Shown: positions 34,932 through 44,156, counted from the first letter of the stretch. The stretch: 64,000 nucleotides of DNA from Sporosarcina sp. P34 (GCF_002743375.1 NZ_PDZC01000003.1:186001-250000); one strand, 5' to 3'. Program-made: numbers and translations. The notes: generated by a model not told the origin, from the sequence alone.

Positions 34932-36638
34932 TTGAATAAAAAGACTATAATTCGTACATTTGAAAAAATTGCATTATATATGGAGTTACTTGGAGAAAAC
35001 CATTTTAAGGTGGCAGCATTCAGGAAAGCCGCTTCGATTCTGGAATTGGACACGAGAAGTCTCGATGAGATGGATGATATCCTGTCGTTGAAAGGAATCG
35101 GCAAAGGAACCGGTTCGGTCATAACTGATTTGATGGAAAAAGGAACTTCCGATGTATTAATGGAGCTTGAAGAAAAGGTTCCCAAAGGTTTGATTCCTCT
35201 CTTGAATATTCCTGGATTGGGTGGAAAGAAAATAGCCAAACTACGAGAAGCGTTGAATATAGATTCGGTCGAATCACTTCAAGCAGCTTGCGAAAGACAA
35301 GAGGTAAGCAAAGTTCCGGGATTCGGCAAAAAGACAGAGGAGAACTTATTGCGTGAAATAGAAATACTTGCAAGTCGTTCTGGCAAGACACCCATTTGGC
35401 AAGTGACAAAAATCGTTGATATCGTTCAGGCTGAATTACAGTTGATTGAGGAAATTCAGAAGTATCAAGTAGCTGGGAGTTATCGTAGGCGCGAAGAAGA
35501 AAGTTCAGATGTAGACTGGATTCTTGTAACTGAAGAACCACAAATCGTTCGTGAAAAAATATTGGCTGCGTTACCGATCGAAAAAGTGATTGCAGCGGGC
35601 GATGCTAAACTGTCAATTTCGCTTGATACAGTAAGTCCAATCGATGCGGATTTCCGCTTTGTAACTGAAGATCAATTTGCGACGTCACTACATCACTTTA
35701 CCGGCTCTGCCGCGCATAATATACGGATGCGCCAGTTGGCTAAAAACCGTAAAGAGAAAATCAGTGAGTACGGCGTGGAAGATGAAGCAGGACATGTGCA
35801 GACGTTTGCTAATGAAAAAGAATTTTTCGCTCATTTTGATTTGCCATTCATTCCGCCAAGTATTCGCAAGGACGGAACGGAGCTTGATCGTGTAAAGGAG
35901 ATTTCCACACTTGTCACACCTGAACTAATCCGTTCCGATCTTCATATGCACACCACTTGGTCAGATGGTGGACATTCAATAGAAGAGATGGTGGAGGCCT
36001 GCCGTGCAAAAGGCTATTCACATCTGGTCATTACCGATCATTCGCATTATTTAAAAGTGGCAAATGGTTTAACACCTGAGCGTTTATTGAAGCAAATTGA
36101 GGAAATTCGTGAAGTGAATGCGTTGTATGATGACATTGAAGTATTCTGCGGAACTGAGATGGATATTCTTCCGGACGGGACATTGGATTTTGAAGATGAG
36201 ATTCTAAAGCAACTGGACTTTGTCATTGCGTCTATTCACTCTAGTTTCAATCAACCGCAGGAGCAGATTATGGAGCGTCTGCATACTGCATGTAAAAATC
36301 CACACGTGCACATGATTGCCCATCCAACAGGTCGTATTATTGGTCAACGTGAAGGATATAATCCAGATATCGAGCAGCTCATCAAGTGGGCGAGCGAATA
36401 CGGTAAAATTCTTGAAGTGAACGCAAGTCCATATCGTTTAGATTTGCGCACAGAACACGTAATCCAAGCGATGGAAGCGGGCGTCAATATTGCAATTAAT
36501 ACAGATGCGCACGCGACAGAACAACTTGATATTATGCCGATTGGCGTAGAATATGCACAAAAAGCTTGGCTTCCTGCTGAGCAGGTAGTTAACACATGGC
36601 CGCTTGAAACATTTATTGAGAAAGTGATTCGTAAATGA
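34932..36638 (+). CDS. polX: Family X DNA polymerase with PHP exonuclease domain
   Basis: Bacterial PolX, a repair polymerase, 568 residues. N-terminal helix-hairpin-helix region (about 1-130, with KGIGKGTG and GLGGKKIAKL), a nucleotidyltransferase palm with DVDW near 190 and a second acidic residue in DADF (about 236), and a C-terminal PHP domain (from about 332, DLHMHTTWSDGG) carrying the metal-dependent 3'-5' exonuclease. The start is TTG at 34932, eight bases after GGGAGG; translation from there gives the usual family N-terminus. An upstream ATG at 34872 lies in a terminator. Operon with mutS2. Confidence 0.92.
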   Translation: MNKKTIIRTFEKIALYMELLGENHFKVAAFRKAASILELDTRSLDEMDDILSLKGIGKGTGSVITDLMEKGTSDVLMELEEKVPKGLIPLLNIPGLGGKKIAKLREALNIDSVESLQAACERQEVSKVPGFGKKTEENLLREIEILASRSGKTPIWQVTKIVDIVQAELQLIEEIQKYQVAGSYRRREEESSDVDWILVTEEPQIVREKILAALPIEKVIAAGDAKLSISLDTVSPIDADFRFVTEDQFATSLHHFTGSAAHNIRMRQLAKNRKEKISEYGVEDEAGHVQTFANEKEFFAHFDLPFIPPSIRKDGTELDRVKEISTLVTPELIRSDLHMHTTWSDGGHSIEEMVEACRAKGYSHLVITDHSHYLKVANGLTPERLLKQIEEIREVNALYDDIEVFCGTEMDILPDGTLDFEDEILKQLDFVIASIHSSFNQPQEQIMERLHTACKNPHVHMIAHPTGRIIGQREGYNPDIEQLIKWASEYGKILEVNASPYRLDLRTEHVIQAMEAGVNIAINTDAHATEQLDIMPIGVEYAQKAWLPAEQVVNTWPLETFIEKVIRK

Positions 36639-36654
36639 AAGGGAGTGTAAGACA

Positions 36655-39012
36655 TTGGAAAAGCGTGTCTTAAAAACACTTGAATTTGATAAAATTATAC
36701 AACAAGTAGCGGCACAATGTACGTCCATTGCAGGCCGTGCACATATAGAGCAATTGGTGCCTTCAAAAAATCTCGAAGATGTCACTCGGTTACTTGAGGA
36801 AACAGATGAAGGCTTGGCACTTTTACGTATCCGTGGGAATGTCCCAATGGGTGGAATCCATGATATTCGATCCCATGCTAAACGCGCGCAAATTGGTGGA
36901 ATGTTAAGCGCAATGGAGCTAGTGGAAATTGCAGATACGATCCGTGCCAGCAGAATTCTTCGTCAGTTTTTAGAAGCTGTTGCGACTGAAGGTGAGATCT
37001 CTATTCCGCATTTAATCGCGCGTAAAGAAGCGATGCCGATCTTGACAGCGATTGAACATGAAATCAATGCAGCAATCGATGATAATGGTCGAGTGATGGA
37101 CAGTGCGTCATCCGCGTTACGTTCGACTCGTCAAGGCTTACGTATCCAAGAAAGTCGCGTGCGTGAACGTCTTGAAAGTTATACAAGAGGGAAGAACGCA
37201 TCGAAAATGCTATCTGACGCAATCGTTACGATGCGTAATGATCGTTACTGTATTCCCGTTAAAGCAGAATATCGATCCCATTATGGCGGTGTAATTCACG
37301 ATATGTCATCATCTGGTCAAACACTATTCATCGAGCCAGATGCAGTCGTTCAGGCAAATAACGAGATTCGTGAACTGAAAATTAAAGAGCGGGAAGAAAT
37401 CGAAAAGATTTTACTTGCCTTATCGGCTAGTGTTCAAGAAATCGCTCATGAGTTATTCACATTAGTGCAGCTATTGGCAGAAGTGGATGTTATTTTAGCG
37501 AAAGCTAAGTACGGTACTGCCAATAAATGCACGAAACCGGCAGTTAACGCAGATGGCTATATACGCCTCTCTAAAGCGCGTCATCCTCTTCTACCAATCA
37601 GCGAAGCGGTAGCGAATACGATTGAATTTGGCAACGACATAACAACGATTGTGATCACCGGTCCGAATACAGGGGGTAAGACAGTTACGCTGAAAACAGT
37701 GGGGCTTTGCACGTTGATGGCGCAATCAGGTCTGCCAATTCCTGTTCTTGATGGTTCTGAAATTGCCGTCTTTGATTCGATTTATGCGGATATCGGGGAT
37801 GAGCAATCGATTGAACAGAGTTTGAGTACATTTTCTTCTCATATGGTCAACATCGTGAATATATTAAAGAAGTTCGATGATCGTTCTCTATTGTTATTCG
37901 ATGAATTAGGCTCGGGGACGGATCCTCAAGAAGGTGCTGCTCTTGCTATATCCATTCTCGATGAAGTACATGGTACTGGCGCACGTGTAATGGCGACCAC
38001 TCATTATCCGGAATTAAAAGCGTATAGTTTTAACCGGCCAGGTGTTGCCAATGCGAGTGTTGAATTCGACATTGATACGTTGAGTCCGACATATCGTTTA
38101 CTGATCGGTGTACCGGGACGAAGTAATGCGTTTGAAATTTCCAAACGATTAGGTTTACAACATCATGTAATAGATCGTGCAAAGAGTTTCACAGGAGAAA
38201 ATCGTGGAGAAGTAGATTCGATGATCGCCTCTCTTGAAACAAGCCGTGTACAATCCGAAAAAGATGCTGAACGTACACATGATGTACTTTTGGAAACAGA
38301 GAAGTTGAAAAAAGAATTACACGATAAACTCCAAGAATTTGAAGAGCAAAAAGACCGTTTAACAGAAGCGGCCAAAGAGAAAGCGAAAAAAATCGTGGAT
38401 CAAGCCAAAACGGAATCCGAAGCGGTTATTTCAGACTTACGTGCTCTACGGTTGAATGCAGGGGCTAGTGTTAAGGAACATGAGTTAATTGAAGCTCGAA
38501 AACGATTGGAAGGCGCTAGGCCTGAAGAAAAGAAAAAGAAAGTCATTAAAGCACAAGCAGGACCTCGTCCGTTACAACAAGGGGACGAAGTAAAGGTACT
38601 CGCGTATGGACAAAAAGGGACTCTTGTTGAAAAAGTATCAGATAATGAGTGGATTGTTCAAATTGGTATTTTGAAGATGAAATTACCTGAGTCTGGATTG
38701 CAATATACGAAACCTGAAAAAGAAAAGAAACATGTCACAGTGTCAGCAGTAAAAGGTCGTTCTGAGCATGTGAAAATGGAGCTCGATTTACGTGGTGAAC
38801 GATATGAAGATGCTCTTGCGCGCACAGAGAAGTATATTGATGATGCATTATTGTCCAACTACCATCAAGTGAATATTATTCATGGTAAAGGAACAGGGGC
38901 ACTTCGACAAGGGGTTCAACAATACTTAAAAAAACATTCACGCGTGAAATCCTATCGCTTTGGCGAAGCGGGCGAAGGCGGGAGTGGCGTCACTGTAGTA
39001 GAATTAAAATAA
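36655..39012 (+). CDS. mutS2: Endonuclease MutS2 / ribosome rescue factor
   Basis: 785 residues. MutS-like core and clamp, ATPase Walker A GPNTGGKT (about 336-343) and FDELGSGTDP Walker B region (about 417-426), a long coiled coil (about 515-620), and a C-terminal Smr nuclease domain beginning LDLRGERYEDA (about 710) with HGKGTGALRQGV. Family members suppress recombination and, in B. subtilis, act on collided ribosomes. Start is TTG at 36655 behind AAAGGGAG. Sixteen bases after polX; followed by the DUF350 gene. Confidence 0.94.
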   Translation: MEKRVLKTLEFDKIIQQVAAQCTSIAGRAHIEQLVPSKNLEDVTRLLEETDEGLALLRIRGNVPMGGIHDIRSHAKRAQIGGMLSAMELVEIADTIRASRILRQFLEAVATEGEISIPHLIARKEAMPILTAIEHEINAAIDDNGRVMDSASSALRSTRQGLRIQESRVRERLESYTRGKNASKMLSDAIVTMRNDRYCIPVKAEYRSHYGGVIHDMSSSGQTLFIEPDAVVQANNEIRELKIKEREEIEKILLALSASVQEIAHELFTLVQLLAEVDVILAKAKYGTANKCTKPAVNADGYIRLSKARHPLLPISEAVANTIEFGNDITTIVITGPNTGGKTVTLKTVGLCTLMAQSGLPIPVLDGSEIAVFDSIYADIGDEQSIEQSLSTFSSHMVNIVNILKKFDDRSLLLFDELGSGTDPQEGAALAISILDEVHGTGARVMATTHYPELKAYSFNRPGVANASVEFDIDTLSPTYRLLIGVPGRSNAFEISKRLGLQHHVIDRAKSFTGENRGEVDSMIASLETSRVQSEKDAERTHDVLLETEKLKKELHDKLQEFEEQKDRLTEAAKEKAKKIVDQAKTESEAVISDLRALRLNAGASVKEHELIEARKRLEGARPEEKKKKVIKAQAGPRPLQQGDEVKVLAYGQKGTLVEKVSDNEWIVQIGILKMKLPESGLQYTKPEKEKKHVTVSAVKGRSEHVKMELDLRGERYEDALARTEKYIDDALLSNYHQVNIIHGKGTGALRQGVQQYLKKHSRVKSYRFGEAGEGGSGVTVVELK

Positions 39013-39075
39013 ATGAAACCTTTCAGCTGTTTGAATCGTATGACTAGCAAAAGAACATAAAGAAGGTGTAGCGTT

Positions 39076-39489
39076 GTGGATCATACGGGATTTTGGAGTC
39101 ATCCATTAGTTGAGACGGCGGGGTATTTCAGTGTCGTTACACTGTGCTTGATTGTATCAATGGTGCTATTTGAAATTGTAACAAAATATAAAAACTGGGA
39201 AGAAATTCGTAAAGGAAACTTGTCAGTGGCGATGGCAACAGGCGGAAAGATATTTGGTGTCGCAAATATTTTCCGCTATTCTATCGAGCAGCACAATAGT
39301 CTATCGCAGATGATGGGCTGGGGCTTATTCGGCTTCCTGCTTCTTGTCTTTGCCTATTTGCTGTTCGAATTCCTGACACCGAAGTTTAAAGTAGACGAGG
39401 AGATCCAAGCGGACAACCGCAGTGTCGGCTTCATCTCGCTCTGCATTTCTGTCGGTCTGTCATTCGTCATCGGCGCCAGTATTTCATAG
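39076..39489 (+). CDS. DUF350 membrane protein, YshE-like
   Basis: 137-residue membrane protein with about four helices (15-35, 52-68, 80-100, 115-135). The GNLSVAMATGGKIFGVANIF segment (about 47-66) is characteristic of DUF350, which often shows an internal two-helix duplication. Function unknown. Start is GTG at 39076 after AGAAGGTG. Same neighbourhood as B. subtilis yshE after mutS2. A 28-codon membrane peptide follows within 14 bases. Confidence 0.85.
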   Translation: MDHTGFWSHPLVETAGYFSVVTLCLIVSMVLFEIVTKYKNWEEIRKGNLSVAMATGGKIFGVANIFRYSIEQHNSLSQMMGWGLFGFLLLVFAYLLFEFLTPKFKVDEEIQADNRSVGFISLCISVGLSFVIGASIS

Positions 39490-39502
39490 GAGATCGCATA
39501 TT

Positions 39503-39589
39503 ATGGAAAGATTAATTAAAATATTATTAGTAGTCTGTGTACTCTTCGTCCTTATCGGAGTATACTGGCTCGTCACCAACACACCCTGA
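39503..39589 (+). CDS. Small membrane peptide, 28 residues
   Basis: A short frame, ATG at 39503 to TGA at 39589, preceded by TAGGAGAT. The peptide begins MERLIKILLVV, continues as one hydrophobic helix with basic residues only at the N-terminus, and ends LVTNTP. It starts 14 bases after the DUF350 stop and its stop codon lies in the operon terminator, as expected of the last gene of a transcript. I know no family for it. It could be a random frame, but the ribosome site and the position support translation. Confidence 0.5.
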   Translation: MERLIKILLVVCVLFVLIGVYWLVTNTP

Positions 39590-39612
39590 CCTTGGTCTTG
39601 GTGTGTTTTTTA
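39576..39612 (+). terminator. Terminator of polX-mutS2-DUF350 operon
   Basis: AACACACC pairs with GGTGTGTT across a loop that contains a second short pairing (ACC/GGT), followed by TTTTTT. Confidence 0.85.
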
Positions 39613-39646
39613 TAGTTGAAATGTAGAAGAGCAAGACCAAACGGAG

Positions 39647-39796
39647 GATAGTTAAGTAGTGTTTACGAGGGAATTGATGCTCTAGCTGGGGATGCCTTCG
39701 AGGAAGCAATCTTGAGCCTCTTCGTTCGCTAAGTGTAAAGATGTGCTTCTAACGCTTCGCTATTACTCGCAAAAGTTGTTCTTCGTTTACATTGCA
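39647..39796. repeat. Degenerate partial hairpin element, copy G
   Basis: AGTTAAGTAGTG, then GGGAATTGATGCTCTAGCTG and CTTGAGCCTCTTCGTTCGCT resemble the outer flank and left half of the element family. They are followed by a module with TGCTTCTAACGCTTCGCT and ACTCGCAAAAG that recurs inside copy C at 51183-51215. It abuts copy B directly, suggesting two elements fused or nested. Confidence 0.5.
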
Positions 39797-39954
39797 GGGA
39801 TTGGAGCGTAGGAGGGGCGACTACCGCGGGAATAGCAATTACTTCTGCGATTATAAGCGGAGCGTTATGAGCATAAGTCTTGAGACCCCACAGCGAAGCG
39901 AGGAGGTTCAAGCCATGCCCGCAGGAAAGCGTCCCCTCCGAAGCGTAAATCCCC
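39797..39954. repeat. Large hairpin repeat element, copy B
   Basis: Inverted relative to copy A. Landmarks on the plus strand are GGAGGGGCGACTACCGCGGG, GTCTTGAGACCCCACAGCGA, TTCAAGCCATGCCCGCAGGA and AAGCGTCCCCTCCGAAGCG. About 30 bases around 39837-39866 are extra compared with copy A. The rest of 39955-40065 before the lcfA promoter shows nothing recognised. Confidence 0.8.
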
Positions 39955-40065
39955 TCTCGTATCCCATGCCCAGCCTCTCCATCTTCTGAAAATGTATAAT
40001 AGTCATCACACGCACATAGACTTAGAGGCATGTATATAGATAGATAAAGCGCTTACATATTTATC

Positions 40066-40094
40066 TTGTAAACTAATTAGTTTATCGATATACT
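40066..40094 (+). promoter_or_regulatory. lcfA promoter with 16-bp palindrome
   Basis: TTGTAA (40066-40071), 17-base spacer, TATACT (40089-40094). The perfect 16-bp palindrome TAAACTAATTAGTTTA (40069-40084) overlaps the -35 box and spacer. Just after the -10 box, TGAA-N9-TTCA at 40097-40113 is a degenerate, one base short version of a FadR site. Confidence 0.65.
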
Positions 40095-40145
40095 AATGAA
40101 CAAGGAATATTCAAACAATTATATTACGATAAAGGAGTTGTAAAG

Positions 40146-41849
40146 ATGACGAAAAAACCTTGGCTTTCTGTATATCCAAAAGAAATTCCGACTACTTTAG
40201 CCTATGAAAATATTCCATTGCAAGACTATCTAACCAGATCCAGTAAAAAACATTCAACTAACACCGCGATGCATTTTATGGGGAAAGACATCACGTTCAA
40301 AGAATTTCATGAGTCCGCTCTAAAATTTGCTTCCTATTTGCAAAAATTAGGAGTCGTAAAAGGCGATCGCGTGGCCATTATGTTGCCAAACTGTCCGCAA
40401 GGCGCAATCGCTTACTACGGAATTCTGTATGCAGGAGCCATTGTGGTTCAGACAAATCCACTGTATACAGAGCGCGAATTGCACTACCAACTTTCTGATT
40501 CGGGTGCAAAAGTGATTATATCGCTTGATATTTTATTCCCTCGTGTCACGAAAGCTATGAACGGAACTGCGCTTGAAAATATTATTATTACGGGAATCAA
40601 AGATTATCTCCCGTTCCCAAAAAATCTTATCTATCCATTCATTCAGAAAAAAGAGCATAAGTTGATGGTAAAAGTAGAGCATCGTGGTATGCATCATGTA
40701 TATACCGAAATCATGAAAACAACAAAACCCGATCCGATTCATGTAGCGTACGAGAACGGTGATATTGCATTATTGCAGTATACCGGAGGAACTACAGGTC
40801 CGCCAAAAGGTGTCGAATTGACCCATTCCAATTTAATAAGCAATACGGAAATGTGTAGTGCGTGGTTATACAAAACGACTGATGGCGAAGAAACGATTAT
40901 GGGCATTCTACCATTTTTCCATGTGTATGGTATGACGACCGTTTTGATTTTCGCTGTAATGAAAGGTCATAAAATGGTGTTGATACCTAAATTTGATTTC
41001 AAGACCGCATTGAAAGATATTGACAAACAAAAACCAACCATATTTCCTGGGGCACCCACGATCTATATTGGTCTGTTGAATCATCCCGATTTGGACAAAT
41101 ATGATCTATCCTCTATAAAAGCTTGTATCAGTGGATCTGCTGCATTACCAATTGAAGTGAAAGAAAAGTTCGAAGCGGTAACCGGTGGAAAACTTGTGGA
41201 AGGATATGGCTTAACAGAGACGTCTCCAGTCGCTATGGCTAACTTTATTTGGGATGGATTGGAAAAGCGTGGCTCGGTTGGCGTTCCGTGGCCTGATACG
41301 GATGGATGCGTGCTTGGTCCTGGCTCATCAGAACCATTACCAGTAGGGGAAATTGGTGAGATTGCGGTAAAAGGGCCACAAGTAATGAAAGGTTATTGGA
41401 ATAGACCTGAAGACACACAGGAATCATTCCGGGATGGTTGGTTTTTGACAGGAGACTTAGGGTATATGGATGAGGACGGATACTTCTATGTGGTCGATCG
41501 TAAAAAAGATATGATTATCGCAAGTGGGTTCAATGTTTATCCACGCGAGGTTGAAGAAGTCCTATATGAACATCCCGCTATTCAAGAATGTATCGTAGCA
41601 GGTGTGCCAGATCCATATCGTGGTGAAACTGTTAAAGCGTATATTGTTTTAAAAGAAGGATATTCTATAACGGAAGCAGAATTAGATACGTATTGCAGAA
41701 AACAGCTTGCTGCATTTAAAGTTCCAAAGCATTATGATTTCCGCGAAGATCTACCAAAAACAGCAGTAGGTAAAATACTGCGCAGAACATTAGTGGAAGA
41801 AGAACGAAAGAAATTAACGGAAGTTCAGAATTCCTTAAAAAGTTCGTAA
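40146..41849 (+). CDS. lcfA: Long-chain fatty acid-CoA ligase
   Basis: Activates long-chain fatty acids for beta-oxidation, 567 residues. ANL superfamily motifs: P-loop YTGGTTGPPKGVELTHSN (about 216-233), GYGLTETSP (about 356), FLTGDLGYMDEDGYFYVVDR (about 435-454), RKKDMIIASGFNVYPREVEE and the catalytic lysine in TAVGK near 540. ATG lies behind AAAGGAG. It heads the block lcfA-fadR-fadB-etfB-etfA known from B. subtilis, but here a promoter and FadR operator separate it from fadR. Confidence 0.92.
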   Translation: MTKKPWLSVYPKEIPTTLAYENIPLQDYLTRSSKKHSTNTAMHFMGKDITFKEFHESALKFASYLQKLGVVKGDRVAIMLPNCPQGAIAYYGILYAGAIVVQTNPLYTERELHYQLSDSGAKVIISLDILFPRVTKAMNGTALENIIITGIKDYLPFPKNLIYPFIQKKEHKLMVKVEHRGMHHVYTEIMKTTKPDPIHVAYENGDIALLQYTGGTTGPPKGVELTHSNLISNTEMCSAWLYKTTDGEETIMGILPFFHVYGMTTVLIFAVMKGHKMVLIPKFDFKTALKDIDKQKPTIFPGAPTIYIGLLNHPDLDKYDLSSIKACISGSAALPIEVKEKFEAVTGGKLVEGYGLTETSPVAMANFIWDGLEKRGSVGVPWPDTDGCVLGPGSSEPLPVGEIGEIAVKGPQVMKGYWNRPEDTQESFRDGWFLTGDLGYMDEDGYFYVVDRKKDMIIASGFNVYPREVEEVLYEHPAIQECIVAGVPDPYRGETVKAYIVLKEGYSITEAELDTYCRKQLAAFKVPKHYDFREDLPKTAVGKILRRTLVEEERKKLTEVQNSLKSS

Positions 41850-41857
41850 CAAAATGC

Positions 41858-41886
41858 TTGACTATAAACCAAAAGAATATTAACAT
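41858..41886 (+). promoter_or_regulatory. Promoter of fadR-fadB-etfBA
   Basis: TTGACT (41858-41863), 17-base spacer, TAACAT (41881-41886). The FadR operator begins four bases after it. Confidence 0.6.
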
Positions 41887-41890
41887 GAAA

Positions 41891-41914
41891 ATATGAATGA
41901 ATAGTCATTCATAT
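41891..41914. promoter_or_regulatory. FadR operator
   Basis: Perfect 10-base arms ATATGAATGA and TCATTCATAT around ATAG. The inner 20 bases match the B. subtilis FadR consensus WTGAATGAMTANTCATTCAW at all defined positions. It lies at the expected transcription start and is released by long-chain acyl-CoA in the known system. Confidence 0.9.
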
Positions 41915-41938
41915 TTTCTTTTTGGTGGTGAATCATTA

Positions 41939-42523
41939 ATGAAGCGAACTAAACCTAAATATAAACAAATAGTAGACGCTGCTGTAATTGTTATTGCAGA
42001 GAACGGTTACCATCAAGCACAAGTCTCAAAAATAGCTAAAGAAGCTGGAGTTGCGGATGGGACCATTTATTTGTACTTTAAAAATAAAGAGGACATCCTA
42101 ATATCTGTATTCAGAGAAAAAATGGCAATTTTCGTAGAAAATATTAAAGAAATATTAAAAACAGATCTTCCAATCGCAGAAAAACTGGAATTAGTTGTGG
42201 AAAATCATTTCAAAGTATTGCAAGAAGATCCTCATTTAGCGATCGTCACACAATTGGAACTCAGACAGTCAAATAAAGAACTGCGATTCCAAATCAATAA
42301 TGTGTTGAAAGAATATATGGTTTTGTTGGATACTTTGCTTGAAGAAGGGGTAAAGAATGGAGAATTATCTCCCAATCTAGACCTTAGACTAGCAAGGCAG
42401 ATGCTATTTGGCACTATGGACGAAACGATTACCTCTTGGGTGATGAACGATCAGAAGTTTAATTTAGTCAGCCTAGCACCTAAAGTTAGCAATATGCTAT
42501 TGCATGGCTACGAACAACAGTAA
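41939..42523 (+). CDS. fadR: Fatty acid degradation repressor FadR, TetR family
   Basis: 194 residues, as in B. subtilis FadR (YsiA). N-terminal TetR helix-turn-helix with VSKIAKEAGVADGTIYLYFK (about 30-49), C-terminal acyl-CoA-binding domain. The frame is open 14 codons farther upstream, but GGTGGTG positions the ATG at 41939, and MKRTKPKYKQIVDAA matches the family. It carries its own operator upstream, so it is probably autoregulated. Start of the fadR-fadB-etfB-etfA operon. Confidence 0.93.
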   Translation: MKRTKPKYKQIVDAAVIVIAENGYHQAQVSKIAKEAGVADGTIYLYFKNKEDILISVFREKMAIFVENIKEILKTDLPIAEKLELVVENHFKVLQEDPHLAIVTQLELRQSNKELRFQINNVLKEYMVLLDTLLEEGVKNGELSPNLDLRLARQMLFGTMDETITSWVMNDQKFNLVSLAPKVSNMLLHGYEQQ

Positions 42524-42549
42524 GCATTGTATAAAAGGAGAGATTGTAG

Positions 42550-43323
42550 ATGACATTGATTAACTTGGAAATGGATGGACATGTCGCATTAGCAAAAATT
42601 GATCATCCCCCAGCGAATGCTTTATCTTCGAAATTGATTGAGGAAGTGGATCAGTTGTTGACTAGCGTAGAGCACGACAACGATGTTCGTGTTGTGGTTT
42701 TATACGGTGAAGGCCGATTCTTCTCAGCAGGCGCAGACATAAAGGAATTCACAACAATCGACACTGGAGCAGCGTTCTCGGAGCTTTCTAGTAAAGGACA
42801 AGAAGTCTTCGAGCGTCTTGAAAATTTCCCTAAACCTGTAATCGCTTCCATTCATGGAGCCGCACTGGGGGGCGGTTTAGAGCTTGCTATGGCTTGCCAT
42901 ATCCGTTTAGTCACGAAAAGTGCAAAACTGGGCTTGCCTGAATTGCAATTAGGTCTCATTCCTGGATTTGCAGGAACGCAACGTTTGCCACGTTTGGTCG
43001 GTGTAGCTAAAGCAGCAGAAATTATGTTGACAAGTGATCCGATCACAGGAGAAGAAGCAGTACAGTGGGGTCTTGCAAATCATGCATATTCAGAAGAAGA
43101 ACTTTCGGCTGAGACATTAAAGATTGCGAAGAAGATTTCAAAGAAGAGCCCAATTGCAGTGAAACATGCATTACGCATGCTTTCCTACTCAAAAGATCCT
43201 TCATTCTATGAAGGAGTGGAAGAAGAAGCTAAGTCATTTGGCACAGTATTCGTCTCTGAAGATGCAAAAGAAGGTATCCAAGCATTTATTGAAAAACGTC
43301 AACCTACATTTACTGGGAAGTAA
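42550..43323 (+). CDS. fadB: Enoyl-CoA hydratase
   Basis: Crotonase-fold enzyme hydrating enoyl-CoA in beta-oxidation, 257 residues (B. subtilis YsiB position). The oxyanion-hole segments are FFSAGADIKEF (about 58-68) and HGAALGGGLELAMACHIRL (about 102-120), and the glutamate region is GLPELQLGLIPGFAGTQRLP (about 128-147). ATG follows AAAGGAG. Between fadR and etfB in a continuous operon. Confidence 0.92.
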   Translation: MTLINLEMDGHVALAKIDHPPANALSSKLIEEVDQLLTSVEHDNDVRVVVLYGEGRFFSAGADIKEFTTIDTGAAFSELSSKGQEVFERLENFPKPVIASIHGAALGGGLELAMACHIRLVTKSAKLGLPELQLGLIPGFAGTQRLPRLVGVAKAAEIMLTSDPITGEEAVQWGLANHAYSEEELSAETLKIAKKISKKSPIAVKHALRMLSYSKDPSFYEGVEEEAKSFGTVFVSEDAKEGIQAFIEKRQPTFTGK

Positions 43324-43346
43324 TTATCAAAAAGGAGGTTCTATTA

Positions 43347-44120
43347 ATGAACATTTATGCATTAGTAAAAAGAACATTTGATACGGAGGAAAAAATTTCA
43401 ATTTCAAACGGTGCCATTGCTGAAGATGGCGCAGAATTCATCATAAATCCATACGATGAGTATGCAGTGGAAGAAGCTATTAAACTACGTGACGAACACG
43501 GTGGGGAAGTAACTGTACTATCAATCGGTAACGAAGATTCCGAGAAACAATTGCGTACTGCATTGGCAATGGGTGCAGATAAAGCAGTACTCATCAATAT
43601 TGAGGACGACATTGATGATATTGACGAATACACTTCCGCGAGAGTCATTGCGGATTACTTAAAAGATAAAGATGCTGATATAATTCTGGCAGGTAATGTA
43701 GCAATTGATGGCGGTTCAGGACAAGTAGGACCACGCGTTGCAGAATTACTAGGCATTAACTATGTCACGACAATTACTGAATTAACGATAGATGGAACGA
43801 ACGCAACAGTTGTACGAGACGTAGAAGGGGATTCAGAAACTATTGAAACATCCTTACCGATTCTCGTAACAGCACAACAAGGTCTAAACGAACCACGCTA
43901 TCCTTCATTGCCAGGTATTATGAAAGCGAAGAAAAAACCTCTTGAAGACCTAGAGTTCGATGATCTGGACCTAGAGGAAGATGACGTGGAAGCGAAGACA
44001 GAAACAAAAGAAGTCTTTTTACCACCCGCGAAATCAGCTGGGCGTGTACTTGAAGGAGAGCCAGCCGATCAAGCAGCTGAACTCATTAAATTATTGCGTA
44101 ACGAAGCGAAAGTAATTTAA
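43347..44120 (+). CDS. etfB: Electron transfer flavoprotein beta subunit
   Basis: Small subunit of ETF, which passes electrons from acyl-CoA dehydrogenases to the quinone pool. 257 residues with the family segments MNIYALVKRTFDTEEKI at the start and the signature region DGDSETIETSLPILVTAQQG-like (VEGDSETIETSLPILVTA, about 155-172), where AMP binds. The start lies behind AAAGGAGG. Followed by etfA. Confidence 0.95.
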   Translation: MNIYALVKRTFDTEEKISISNGAIAEDGAEFIINPYDEYAVEEAIKLRDEHGGEVTVLSIGNEDSEKQLRTALAMGADKAVLINIEDDIDDIDEYTSARVIADYLKDKDADIILAGNVAIDGGSGQVGPRVAELLGINYVTTITELTIDGTNATVVRDVEGDSETIETSLPILVTAQQGLNEPRYPSLPGIMKAKKKPLEDLEFDDLDLEEDDVEAKTETKEVFLPPAKSAGRVLEGEPADQAAELIKLLRNEAKVI

Positions 44121-44156
44121 TTCATACAGAGAACCGTAATTAGGAGGGACTATATT

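Noticed and set aside
39729..40031. 100-codon minus-strand frame before lcfA
   Set aside because: It lies over hairpin elements B and G; similar frames arise from each copy of the repeat.
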